DNA of 12,141 nucleotides. Source: an uncultured Desulfobacterales bacterium (lineage in GTDB: Bacteria; Desulfobacterota; Desulfobacteria; Desulfobacterales; JAFDCJ01). The translations under genes were made by a program, and so were the position numbers. How positions within the stretch are numbered: the stretch's first letter is position 1; each line of letters opens with the position of its first letter. This document shows, piece by piece, positions 1 to 7,334 of this stretch. The notes under the pieces are model-generated. The model did no database searches. It was not told where the DNA came from and saw only the letters and a list, made by a program, of their open reading frames with translations. Where the stretch lies: positions 1 to 12,141 of the forward strand of contig CALZJV010000304.1 in NCBI GenBank assembly GCA_945787595.1, written 5' to 3'.

Positions 1-406
1 TTGCCAGGGTGAGTGCCAATTTATAATCCTGCGGGTCGATTTGCAGAATTTCCGATCCTTTTTTTAAATAACCGCCAACGGTGAATTCAGGATGAATGGA
101 CACGATTTCTCCGGCAACGCGGGACTCGAGAACGATCTCGCGCGCCGCTATGACGGTGCCCATGGCCGGTACCAAAATGCGTTCTTCCTCGGGCTGCACC
201 TGGATTACCTGGACCAGAGGGAGCATTTTAACGGGTGGGCGCTTGCGAGCTTTGGGCGCTGTTTTGCTGATATAGGCGGCTCCGGCAATGCCGGCAGCTA
301 TCAGCGCAATTGATAGGACGATGTTTAAAACCCAACGGCGACGGCGGTGAGGCAGATCTCCCTTGTGAGATGCTGCTTTGGTCATTTCGTTTGCTGACGC
401 TTTCAT
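1..406 (-). CDS. RND efflux periplasmic adaptor subunit (HlyD/MFP family), N-terminal part only
   Basis: About 135 N-terminal residues are present; the gene continues past the left edge. Expected role: the periplasmic adaptor linking an inner-membrane RND pump to an outer-membrane channel. Visible: a basic cytoplasmic start (HRRRRW), one hydrophobic segment (about residues 26-46, VLNIVLSIALIAAGIAGAAY), a proline- and lysine-rich linker, then the adaptor entry strands with VQPEEERILVPAMGTV, the lipoyl-like start ESRVAGEIV, and GGYLKKGSEILQIDPQDY, typical of the family. The start is uncertain. ATG at 406 has AAAGG almost touching it. ATG 385 and an in-frame ATG at 451 (15 residues longer) are alternatives, neither with a clear ribosome site. 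A promoter-like sequence at 413-441 would favour 406 or 385. Pump and channel genes are presumably to the left. The family is clear; the substrate is unknown. Confidence 0.85.
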   Translation of the reverse strand, partial: MKASANEMTKAASHKGDLPHRRRRWVLNIVLSIALIAAGIAGAAYISKTAPKARKRPPVKMLPLVQVIQVQPEEERILVPAMGTVIAAREIVLESRVAGEIVSIHPEFTVGGYLKKGSEILQIDPQDYKLALTLA

Positions 407-412
407 GCCTTT

Positions 413-441
413 AATATAATACCGTTTGCGGATTCTATCAA
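413..441 (-). promoter_or_regulatory. Candidate sigma-70 promoter for the efflux adaptor gene
   Basis: On the minus strand TTGATA (441-436) and TATATT (418-413) are separated by 17 bp. Transcription would start at about 406-409, almost on the ATG at 406. That implies a leaderless message, or use of the ATG at 385. Read by eye from consensus only. Confidence 0.35.
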
Positions 442-582
442 TCCTTTCCATATCGTTGGGGGATTTTGGTTTAATCGTACTAGTTCAGTCACTAAGGCAC
501 AAAGCTTTGCCCGAGGCTGTGCTCGGATAAAACGGCCTCTGAAGGGCAGCAAGCAGGCTGATAATATAATATCTTAAATTAT

Positions 583-654
583 GGGTTTCAGGTTTCGGGT
601 GTCAGGAAGGCGAGTCGCTAAATCCTGAAACCTGAACACTGAAACCTGACACCC
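583..654. repeat. Imperfect long inverted repeat built from CTGAAACCTGA units
   Basis: The left arm 583-606 and the right arm 631-654 are reverse complements at 19 of 24 positions, with 24 bp between. The right side is itself a direct repeat: CTGAAACCTGAACA at 625-638, then CTGAAACCTGACAC at 639-652. The transcript could fold into a long stem downstream of htpG. Low-complexity repeats of this kind are probably dispersed elsewhere in the genome (inference). Confidence 0.6.
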
Positions 655-732
655 ATGCTCGGAGAAGGTTTCATCGCGCCCGATAATGTCCCAAAAAGAG
701 AACTATTTTCATAGTAAATTAAGAGGTCTGAG

Positions 733-2655
733 TTATACTCCCGCCATTAAATTTCCCACTTTTTTTGAAAAATTGGAGGGATCATCGACCTTACCGCCTT
801 CGCTGATGACGGCCAGATCGAGCAGCAGATGGATATAGTCGTTGAGTTTCGGGTCTTCCTTGTCCGCTTCAAACATACCGAGGATTTTTTCCATGACCGG
901 ATGCGACATGTTAAGCTCCAGGGCGCGTTTATTTTCCGGTACCTGCTGGCCGGTGGACTTAAGGATCTTCTCCATGTAACCGCTCATGTCATACGTGTCG
1001 CCGGACAGACAGGCCACGGAGTCTGTCAGCCGGGTGGAGGGGCGGACTTCTTTGATGGTATCTTCCAGCTGGACCCGTATATGCTTAAACAGGGTCTCGT
1101 ATTCCCCTTTTTTTTCTTCGTCGACCTTGTCGATATCGAGATCGCCCTTTTCAGCACTTTTCAGTTTTTTGCCGTCATATTCATTAAGTGCCTGGGTTAC
1201 CCATTCGTCGATCGGGTCGGTCATCAGCAGGACCTCAAAGTCTTTCGATTTGAGCTGTTCGAGCAGGGGGCTGTTGATCAAGGCCGTCATGTTTTCACCG
1301 GTGATATAATAGATTTCCTTCTGGTCCGGCGGCATGCCCTCAACGTATTGCTGAAGCGATTTCCATTTGCTGTCGGATTTAGTGGTTTTGTAGCGCAAAA
1401 GATCGGCAATCTTATTTTTATTTTCGAAATCGGTGTGGACGCCGACTTTGAGTATGGCGCCGAATTCCTGCCAGAATTTTTCATATTTATCCTGCTCCAT
1501 GTTATTAAGCAGATCGATGAGTTTTTTCACCAGATTGCGACGGATATTGCGCACCAGACGGTCCTGTTGGAGGATTTCCCGGCTGACGTTGAGGTTGAGA
1601 TCCGGCGTGTCCACAACGCCTTTGACAAACCGGAAATACTCCGGCATCAGCTCTTTGCAATCGTCCATGATAAATACACGTTTGCAATAAAGACGCACAC
1701 CGTGCTTGGATTCCGGATTGAAGATGTCAAACGGCGCCTTGGTCGGCAAGTATAAAAGGGCAGTATATTCGATGGTGCCCTCCAATTTAAGATGGAGCTT
1801 TTCCAGCGGTGGATTCCAGTCATGGCTGATGTGCTGGTAGAATTCTTCGTGTTCCTTGTCGGTGACGTCGGCTTTATTCTTGGTCCAGATGGCCTTCATG
1901 GAGTTGAGGGTTTCTTCTTTTATGACCTTGCGGGTTGTCTCGCCGATGGGCTTGCCGTCCTTATCCTTAAGCTGTTCATTTTCAGGGATCGGTTCGTCTT
2001 TCTCGACCTCCATGACGATCGGATAGGCCACGAAATCCGAATGCTGTTTAACGATATTGCGAATCGTCCACTCGTCGGTGAAATCCTGATCGTCTTCCTC
2101 CTTTTTTTTCAATTCCAATGTAATGATCGTACCCCGTCCGCTCTTTTCGGCCTCGGTGATGGTGAATTCACCATCTCCATGGGATTCCCAGCGTACCGCG
2201 GGATCTCCGTTTGCGGATTTGGTCAGCAGGGTTATTTTATCAGCCACGATGAATGAGCTGTAAAAGCCGACACCGAACTGACCAATCAATTCCGGGGTGA
2301 GGGTGGCCTCCTTGTTGAGCTGTTTCATGGCTTCAAGAAAGTCATTGGTGCCGCTTTTGGCAATGGTGCCGATATTTTCCAGGACTTCGTCATAGGTCAT
2401 ACCGATACCGTTGTCTTCTACGGTCAGGGTGTTTTTAACGGCGTCCCGTTCGATTTTTATTGTAAACTCCCCGTCATTGCCGAGAATGCCCTCGTCGGTC
2501 TGGGCTTTGAAACGCAGTTTGTCGATTGCGTCCGAGGAGTTTGAAATCAGCTCCCGCAGAAAAATTTCCTTGTTGGAATACAGGGAGTTGATGATCAGAT
2601 TCAGCAACTGTTTGATTTCGGTTTTAAATTCATGAGTTTCGGTTCTCACAGCCAT
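733..2655 (-). CDS. htpG: Molecular chaperone HtpG (bacterial Hsp90)
   Basis: Cytosolic dimeric ATP-driven chaperone, 640 residues, near the usual length (about 620-650). The N-terminal GHKL ATPase domain shows [16 protein letters not shown] (E35 and N39, matching catalytic Glu and Mg-binding Asn), VEDNGIGM (D81, adenine contact), the lid GTIAKSGT (96-103), and [12 protein letters not shown] (124-135, glycine-rich phosphate loop). The middle domain has the conserved [10 protein letters not shown] with the arginine that reaches the ATP gamma-phosphate. The C-terminal dimerisation domain is complete. The start is well fixed: AGGAGG lies 8 bp upstream (2664-2669 on the plus strand as CCTCCT). 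It is transcribed away from the sensor kinase gene. Its best promoter is at 2933-2962, giving a long leader with possible hairpins. I saw no CIRCE element and no good sigma-32 promoter by eye. Confidence 0.97.
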   Translation of the reverse strand: MAVRTETHEFKTEIKQLLNLIINSLYSNKEIFLRELISNSSDAIDKLRFKAQTDEGILGNDGEFTIKIERDAVKNTLTVEDNGIGMTYDEVLENIGTIAKSGTNDFLEAMKQLNKEATLTPELIGQFGVGFYSSFIVADKITLLTKSANGDPAVRWESHGDGEFTITEAEKSGRGTIITLELKKKEEDDQDFTDEWTIRNIVKQHSDFVAYPIVMEVEKDEPIPENEQLKDKDGKPIGETTRKVIKEETLNSMKAIWTKNKADVTDKEHEEFYQHISHDWNPPLEKLHLKLEGTIEYTALLYLPTKAPFDIFNPESKHGVRLYCKRVFIMDDCKELMPEYFRFVKGVVDTPDLNLNVSREILQQDRLVRNIRRNLVKKLIDLLNNMEQDKYEKFWQEFGAILKVGVHTDFENKNKIADLLRYKTTKSDSKWKSLQQYVEGMPPDQKEIYYITGENMTALINSPLLEQLKSKDFEVLLMTDPIDEWVTQALNEYDGKKLKSAEKGDLDIDKVDEEKKGEYETLFKHIRVQLEDTIKEVRPSTRLTDSVACLSGDTYDMSGYMEKILKSTGQQVPENKRALELNMSHPVMEKILGMFEADKEDPKLNDYIHLLLDLAVISEGGKVDDPSNFSKKVGNLMAGV

Positions 2656-2713
2656 TTTTAAAATTACCTCCTAATTTTTTAGGTATTATCTTAAATTTTT
2701 ATTTCTCAAATCT

Positions 2714-2803
2714 TAGCTTGAGGTGCGGGACCAGCATTAAATAAAACCGGCATGATGCTCAATTTGACATGATCTGCGAATGAAAACCATAAACCTCAAG
2801 CTA
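2714..2803 (-). other. Long-range hairpin in the htpG leader
   Basis: A perfect 11-bp inverted repeat (TAGCTTGAGGT at 2714-2724, ACCTCAAGCTA at 2793-2803) encloses a second pair, AGCAT (2733-2737) and ATGCT (2755-2759). It lies between the candidate promoter (2933-2962) and the htpG ribosome site (about 2667), so it would be in the 5' untranslated RNA. It could affect stability or translation; no known riboswitch or thermosensor family was recognised. Confidence 0.4.
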
Positions 2804-2932
2804 TTTAACTGGGCAAGCACAGACAATTTTTTTAGGATCTAATTGCCCGCAGCTTGCTGCGATATAATAGACTTTTTTCGTATAGCTCGATACCCCGTCA
2901 GTTCTGCTGCGGGGAACCTTCAATTTTTGCAT

Positions 2933-2962
2933 ATATAATGAGTGCAAATTCAAAATTGTCAA
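2933..2962 (-). promoter_or_regulatory. Candidate sigma-70 promoter upstream of htpG
   Basis: On the minus strand TTGACA (2962-2957), an 18-bp spacer, and TTATAT (2938-2933). Transcription would start near 2926 and run toward htpG through a leader of about 270 nt. This is the best consensus promoter in the 770-bp divergent region. Confidence 0.5.
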
Positions 2963-3425
2963 GGTGAGTGAATCACCTGTTTTCATGGATGAATCGGGCT
3001 GATTTTGGTTGGTCGCACCAGTTTGATAACGGACAATTTGGATCTGTTGAAAACAGATACCGGTTCAAGTTTCATTCGTTAGAGGTCCAAATCGTTACAT
3101 ATTTGACGCTAATCAAAATTTTCGCGCCTTGCTGACCGGGCGACCAAACACTGAAAATTTGTGAATTTATCTCCCCCGAACCCTAGGATCTAGTGAGAAA
3201 TGCAATTGGCAGGTGAATTTCAGAGGAGTGATGCTGAAGTGCAAAAACATCAATAGCCGTCTTTATCGGATCCATCAGAGAAAGTAAAAATATCAAAGTT
3301 TTAGGCACTAAAATTGCATTCCCAAATAACTTTATTCTATTCATTCGAAAATATCTCAATCCAATTTTTTTTCACAAAATACACAAAAAAGATTAATGAA
3401 AGATTAATAAGGACCTAATCCATTC

Positions 3426-4985
3426 ATGTTTGTCCGCAGGTTGAGAACTAAAATTGCGATTAACCTCGCGATGATATTGCTGTTGGCGATGGTGCTGATC
3501 GATTTGGTTTCGATGGTGACCGTCAGACGTGAGTTGATCCGCTCGGAGGTTTCAAAGGCCAATCTGCTTTTGTCCCTTCTCAAAGATGACGTGTCAAAAA
3601 CCTCTGTTGGGATTACGGGGACAGGCGGCTTGGACCCCGAGTCGTTTTTGATTAAAATGATTAACAACTCTCAGATCGAAAGTGCACTGCTCATGGCGGC
3701 AAGCGGTGAAAAGGTTTATCTGGGCCCGCAATCGGAAATTTCAGAACATGAAATTCTCGCGTATACTAAACAGGCCTTATCCAGCGGGATAAAAACGTAT
3801 CATTTTTTCGATACCATCTGGGGTATATTCTGGAATCAAAAGGCAAAATTGATACTTTCAGCGCCTTTGTTAAACAACAAAATGACCGCCGGCAGTGTCA
3901 GTATCGTTTTGTCGCTCGAGAGCATATATAATGCACTCAGGCACTCGCAACAAATCCTATTCATATACATTTCCATTAATCTAATCATTCTTACGTATAT
4001 TGGAATTTACCGCATCTCCAAGCTTTACCTCTTGCCGCTTGGCAGACTGGCCAAGCGAGCGGAAGACTATAAGGAAGATGATGAAATCATATTTTCGGTT
4101 CGCAAGGAAGACAATGAGCTCAACCGACTGTCCAGATCGTTGAACATCATGCTCAAGCGTATTTCAGCCGACAAGGAGAAGCTACGGTCCACTGTTTTGT
4201 CCCTTGAAAAAGCAAACCTGGAATTAAAAAAGGCACAAAAGGAAATCATTCAAGCTGAAAAATTGGCTTCCGTGGGCAGATTGTCGGCCGGTATCGCCCA
4301 TGAAATCGGAAATCCCATCGGCATCGTCATCGGTTATTTGGATCTGCTCAAACAAGAAGATATTACCGCAGAGGAGCGAGATGAATATATACAGCGCACG
4401 GAGGCGGAAATCGAGCGCATCAACACCATTATCCGGCAACTTCTGGAAGTGTCGCGTCCTTCCAGGTCGGATCGGGCGGCGGTTTCCGTCCACCAATTAA
4501 TCCATGATATGGTCAGCGTTTTGCAGGTTCAGCCGCTGATGTCAAACATTGAATTATCGCTTAAACCGGCTGCTGAAGAAGACAATGTGCTGGCCGATTC
4601 CAACCAGCTGCGGCAGGTATTTTTAAACCTGATTATCAATGCCGCAGATGCCATCTCAGTTGAGGGTCAAGATAGCGACGGGAAACTGGAAATAACCACC
4701 GCACTTGAGACGGATGTTGACCCTGATACAGAGGACCCTGCCACACAGCTAAATATTATGTTTTGCGATGACGGACCAGGGATCGACGAGGAAAGCCTGG
4801 GAAATATTTTCGATCCCTTTTACACCACCAAGGACCCCGGCCGGGGAACGGGACTGGGCCTTTCAGTCAGTTTCATGATTGTTGAAAGTCTGGGCGGTAC
4901 GATGACCGTGGCGAGTGAAGTCGGCCGGGGAACGACGATGAACATATCGTTGCCACTTTATAAACCAACAGATACGAATGCATAA
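3426..4985 (+). CDS. Membrane sensor histidine kinase (NtrB/AtoS/ZraS-like)
   Basis: 519 residues. Order: TM1 about 9-33; extracytoplasmic sensor region about 34-176 with no recognised fold; TM2 about 177-197; HAMP-like linker about 198-250; a coiled coil (about 250-280); HisKA with AGIAHEIGNP, phosphoacceptor H292; HATPase with N-box NLIIN (401-405), G1 DDGPGI (448-453), F-box FDPFYTTK (from 462) and G2 GRGTGLGLS (from 472). All catalytic boxes are intact, so it should autophosphorylate on H292 and pass phosphate to D63 of the next gene's product. The ATG at 3426 has AAGGA (3409-3413) at a long 12-nt spacing; TTG 3441 is a less likely alternative. It is first in a two-gene operon, 32 bp before the regulator. 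The signal cannot be inferred. Confidence 0.93.
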   Translation: MFVRRLRTKIAINLAMILLLAMVLIDLVSMVTVRRELIRSEVSKANLLLSLLKDDVSKTSVGITGTGGLDPESFLIKMINNSQIESALLMAASGEKVYLGPQSEISEHEILAYTKQALSSGIKTYHFFDTIWGIFWNQKAKLILSAPLLNNKMTAGSVSIVLSLESIYNALRHSQQILFIYISINLIILTYIGIYRISKLYLLPLGRLAKRAEDYKEDDEIIFSVRKEDNELNRLSRSLNIMLKRISADKEKLRSTVLSLEKANLELKKAQKEIIQAEKLASVGRLSAGIAHEIGNPIGIVIGYLDLLKQEDITAEERDEYIQRTEAEIERINTIIRQLLEVSRPSRSDRAAVSVHQLIHDMVSVLQVQPLMSNIELSLKPAAEEDNVLADSNQLRQVFLNLIINAADAISVEGQDSDGKLEITTALETDVDPDTEDPATQLNIMFCDDGPGIDEESLGNIFDPFYTTKDPGRGTGLGLSVSFMIVESLGGTMTVASEVGRGTTMNISLPLYKPTDTNA

Positions 4986-5017
4986 TTAGTTCATTATTCC
5001 GGTTTATCCGGGTTAGG

Positions 5018-6421
5018 ATGCAATCAATCACCATGTCGGCCAAGAATAATAAAAAGCGACTCCTGATCATTGATGACGAAGCGAATATGCGTCACATGCT
5101 TTCTACGGTCCTTAAAAAGGCCGGTTACCAAGTGGAAACAGCGGCCGATGGAGCCGAAGGCCTGGATATGATTCAACAGTCCCAGTACGATTTTATCCTC
5201 TGTGACATTAAAATGCCTAAAATGGACGGGATGAAATTCTTAAAATTGTCGCGGGATCTGATCGGCGCCGCCACCGTTATTATGATGTCCGCTTACGGAA
5301 GTATCGATACGGCAATTGAGGCCATGAAATCAGGTGCTTATGATTATATATCAAAGCCTTTTAAAACTGATGAAGTCTATTTGACCTTGAAGAAGGCTGA
5401 AGAGCGGGAGAGTTTAAAAGCCGAAAACCGATTGCTAAAAGAGCGTATTCAAAAGATTGCGGGAGATTATAATTTCGGCAAAATGGTAGCTAAAAGCAAG
5501 GCCATGCAGTCGGTATTTCAATTGGCGAGCAAAGTTGCACAGTACAAGACAACCGTACTGATACTTGGCGACAGCGGTACCGGTAAGGAGTTGATCGCAC
5601 GCGGCATTCATTACGGCGGCGTGAGGGCGGCAGGGCCCCTTATCCCCGTAAACTGCGGCGGTATTCCCGAATCATTACTTGAAAGCGAGCTTTTCGGCTA
5701 TAAAAAAGGGGCTTTTACCGGTGCGGATCGTAATAAAAATGGTTTGTTTCAAGAGGCCGAGGGAGGCACCATATTCCTGGATGAAATTGGAGAATTACCA
5801 TTATCGCTGCAGGTGAAACTTTTACGGGTGTTACAGGAAAATGAGGTCCGGCCGGTGGGCGATTCAAAATCGCTGCAGATTGATGTGCGCGTTATTGCCG
5901 CAACATCCAAAAACCTGGAAGAAGAAGTTAAAAAGGGCAGCTTTCGCGAAGATCTTTATTATCGATTGAATGTCATGACCGTAAAAATTCCGCCCTTGAG
6001 CGAACGAACCGAAGACATTCCAATATTGTGCAAGCATTTTATTGGCCGCTTTAATGAAATTCTGGATAAAGACATATCCGGTCTGGCTCCGGATGCCATG
6101 GCCCGGCTGCTAGAATATCATTGGCCCGGCAACGTTCGACAGTTGGAAAATGTTATCGAAAGAGCCATGGTGATCGCCGATGATTCGCTGCTGCTGCCCG
6201 AGCATTTCGCTGCAGAATTGATACAAAAAGACAGGCACACCCCGCAGGACACCCTCATTGAAGGATTATCCTTAAAAGATGCGCAGAAAGTGGTGGAAAA
6301 AAAGCTTATCACCCAGGCACTCGATGAAACCGGAGGCAATCGCACCCGGGCCGCCAGACTTCTAGAAATCAGCCATCCCTCATTGCTCACTAAAATAAAA
6401 GCCTATGATATCGATCTTTAG
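5018..6421 (+). CDS. Sigma-54-dependent response regulator, NtrC family
   Basis: 467 residues with the full three-domain layout. Receiver domain about 13-128: acidic pair D19/D20, phosphoacceptor D63 in LCDIKMPKMDG, switch residue S91, K113 in SKPF. AAA+ sigma-54 activation domain about 155-390: Walker A GDSGTGKE (184-191), the sigma-54 contact loop GAFTGA (231-236), Walker B TIFLDE (251-256), and a conserved WPGNVRQLENV near the end. Fis-type helix-turn-helix about 425-467 (TGGNRTRAARLLEIS). It should bind enhancer-like sites and drive open-complex formation by sigma-54 RNA polymerase when D63 is phosphorylated by the upstream kinase. Start choice: ATG 5018 has its ribosome site too close; ATG 5033 gives a normal-length receiver N-terminus and may be the true start. 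Targets are not visible in the window. Confidence 0.95.
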   Translation: MQSITMSAKNNKKRLLIIDDEANMRHMLSTVLKKAGYQVETAADGAEGLDMIQQSQYDFILCDIKMPKMDGMKFLKLSRDLIGAATVIMMSAYGSIDTAIEAMKSGAYDYISKPFKTDEVYLTLKKAEERESLKAENRLLKERIQKIAGDYNFGKMVAKSKAMQSVFQLASKVAQYKTTVLILGDSGTGKELIARGIHYGGVRAAGPLIPVNCGGIPESLLESELFGYKKGAFTGADRNKNGLFQEAEGGTIFLDEIGELPLSLQVKLLRVLQENEVRPVGDSKSLQIDVRVIAATSKNLEEEVKKGSFREDLYYRLNVMTVKIPPLSERTEDIPILCKHFIGRFNEILDKDISGLAPDAMARLLEYHWPGNVRQLENVIERAMVIADDSLLLPEHFAAELIQKDRHTPQDTLIEGLSLKDAQKVVEKKLITQALDETGGNRTRAARLLEISHPSLLTKIKAYDIDL

Positions 6422-6427
6422 GTTCGG

Positions 6428-6511
6428 TTGATTGGTTATGTAGTTGATTGGTTATGTAGTTGAGTGGTTAAATGGTTGATTGGTTGAATAGTTGATTGGT
6501 TGATTGGTTGT
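6428..6511 (+). repeat. Degenerate 8-bp minisatellite, consensus TTGATTGG
   Basis: TTGA tetramers fall exactly at 6428, 6444, 6460, 6476, 6484, 6492 and 6500, with TTAT, TTAA or TTGT variants at 6436, 6452, 6468 and 6508. That is 11 units in strict 8-bp register, and the first units also show a 16-bp higher-order repeat. It starts 7 bp after the stop codon of the response regulator. The 8-bp period is not a multiple of three, which argues against coding. Confidence 0.85.
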
Positions 6512-6741
6512 TAAAATGTGGTAGGGATTCAGGGCTTCATGGGTTCTGCGTTCACCGCATAGACTCCGGCCTATAGAGGACGGCTCCTTCATATATCCAT
6601 AGATTTTCGGGCTGGAAGCGCTACCGGAAAGGATAGCCTTTTGAGGTTCTTGTAGATAGATTTTGTGGATTTTAGAATAAATAAATCCTGACACGTGTCG
6701 CTGCCGGATCAAATTTATCCACGCCGATAGTATTGGAACAC

Positions 6742-6759
6742 CACCCGACTGTCCGGGTG
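6742..6759. repeat. Short GC-rich hairpin
   Basis: CACCCG (6742-6747) and CGGGTG (6754-6759) form a perfect 6-bp stem with a 6-nt loop. No T-run follows on either strand, so it is not a typical intrinsic terminator. It may belong to the same dispersed repeat as the palindrome 40 bp to its right. Confidence 0.45.
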
Positions 6760-6801
6760 CGAGGCATTTCCGCTTTGATTCGCCGCTGCGTCTCGACTGC
6801 T

Positions 6802-6846
6802 TTCGACGAGTTCAGGTCCCGAGCCCGCCGAGGGGAGCTCGTCGAA
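6802..6846. repeat. REP-like imperfect palindrome (TTCGACGAG ... CTCGTCGAA)
   Basis: Arms TTCGACGAG (6802-6810) and CTCGTCGAA (6838-6846) are perfect complements. The match extends inward to 11 of 12, with a GC-rich centre. The TTCGACGAGcTC core resembles widespread intergenic REP-type palindromes (from memory, not searched). It lies 43 bp beyond the stop codon of the IHF gene and could protect or end that transcript. Confidence 0.6.
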
Positions 6847-6889
6847 GGCATACAGCAGGGAGCCTTATTTGTTCCCGGTTCGCGAGCCT

Positions 6890-7183
6890 TTAATCCGAAT
6901 ACCCCAATCCGTCTATTTTGTGTCTTAGCTTGCCGGAACACTTAAACGTGACTACTTTCCGGCCTCTGAGCATCAAATCCTCACCGGTGGCAGGGTTGCG
7001 ACCCCTGCGTTGGGCTTTATCTTTGACGCAAAATTTGCCAAACCCTGAGATCAGGACATCCTCACTTGATTCCAGAGAGCTTTTGATGATTTCAAGCAAG
7101 CTTTCAACAACTTCCACTGATTTTCTCTTTGATAAACCAAGGTCGTGAATTGAAGTAACGATATCACTTTTGGTTAAAGCCAT
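6890..7183 (-). CDS. ihfA: Integration host factor alpha-like DNA-binding protein (HU/IHF family)
   Basis: 97 residues, the usual IHF-alpha length. Seen: the N-terminal MALTKSDIVTSIHDLGLSKR typical of IHF alpha, the helix with VVESLLEIIKSSLES, LISGFGKFCVKDK, and the beta-arm RRGRNPATGEDLMLRGRKVVTFKCS containing the DNA-intercalating proline (RNPATGE). It should bend DNA in transcription and recombination complexes, and could support sigma-54 promoters such as those used by the neighbouring regulator (inference). The start is firm: GGAGG (7191-7195 as CCTCC) lies 7 bp upstream. It follows a 43-codon gene after a 19-bp gap and probably shares its promoter (7439-7467). The common pheT-ihfA arrangement is absent, so it could be a paralogue; alpha versus HU/IHF-like is judged from the N-terminus and arm only. 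Confidence 0.88.
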   Translation of the reverse strand: MALTKSDIVTSIHDLGLSKRKSVEVVESLLEIIKSSLESSEDVLISGFGKFCVKDKAQRRGRNPATGEDLMLRGRKVVTFKCSGKLRHKIDGLGYSD

Positions 7184-7202
7184 AGTTCATCCTCCAAAAG
7201 AA

Positions 7203-7334
7203 TTATTCGTCCTGCGGCTGGATTTCCTCTTCTTTGGCCGGCATAACAGTTTCAACTCTTTTCATTATAATATCAACATCTTTCATAATTTCATCAAGTT
7301 CAGCTTTCAACTTCAAATCTTCTCTATCCTTCAT
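7203..7334 (-). CDS. Small 43-residue acidic, probably helical protein
   Basis: Function not recognised. The peptide begins MKDREDLKLKAELDEIMKDV and ends EEEIQPQDE. It is strongly charged, has no membrane segment or cysteine, and looks like one amphipathic helix with an acidic tail. Support for coding: GGAGA sits at normal spacing from the ATG at 7334; a consensus promoter (7439-7467) lies about 100 bp upstream; and the gene ends 19 bp before the IHF start codon with its own strong ribosome site. It may be a helix partner of a DNA-binding complex or a leader gene; neither is shown. An in-frame TGA sits directly before the ATG, so it cannot extend upstream. Confidence 0.6.
   Translation of the reverse strand: MKDREDLKLKAELDEIMKDVDIIMKRVETVMPAKEEEIQPQDE

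Larger units (their letters stand above)
407..732. other. Spacer between htpG and the efflux gene: repeats, no gene seen
   Basis: No convincing coding region. It holds the candidate promoter at 413-441 and the imperfect inverted repeat at 583-654. An interrupted hairpin (GCCC 509-512 with GGGC 544-547, GAGGC 513-517 with GCCTC 535-539) could be part of a terminator for htpG read-through on the minus strand, but there is no clean T-run. Confidence 0.5.
2656..3425. other. Divergent regulatory region between htpG and the sensor kinase gene
   Basis: AT-rich and without a convincing gene. The htpG side holds the promoter at 2933-2962, two GC-rich hairpins on the minus strand (CCCCG/CGGGG within about 2893-2914, and CGCAG/CTGCG around 2846-2861) and the long-range stem at 2714-2803. 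The kinase side holds GATTAAT twice, at 3391-3397 and 3402-3408, spaced 11 bp or one helical turn, just before the kinase ribosome site; this could be an operator. The stretch 3000-3380 shows nothing I can name. Confidence 0.4.
6422..6889. other. Repeat-filled spacer after the two-component operon; no gene supported
   Basis: Holds the 8-bp minisatellite (6428-6511), a short GC-rich hairpin (6742-6759) and an imperfect palindrome (6802-6846). Open frames of 86-89 codons exist on the minus strand here, but they read straight through the minisatellite or the palindromes and have no ribosome site. The stretch 6513-6740 has no recognisable feature. Confidence 0.5.

Noticed and set aside
496..512. 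GGCAC...TTGC on the plus strand resembling a sigma-54 promoter
   Set aside because: Spacing is off by one, the leading T is missing, and no gene lies downstream in that direction.
829..2256. Long plus-strand open frames across htpG
   Set aside because: Antisense shadows of the htpG coding sequence; low-complexity Phe-rich translation with no family resemblance.
2801..2986. 61-codon minus-strand open frame upstream of htpG
   Set aside because: It begins upstream of the best htpG promoter, reads through the GC-rich hairpins, has no ribosome site and resembles no protein family.
6452..6941. Minus-strand open frames of 86-89 codons in the repeat spacer
   Set aside because: They run through the 8-bp minisatellite or the REP-like palindrome and the IHF stop region, with no ribosome site.
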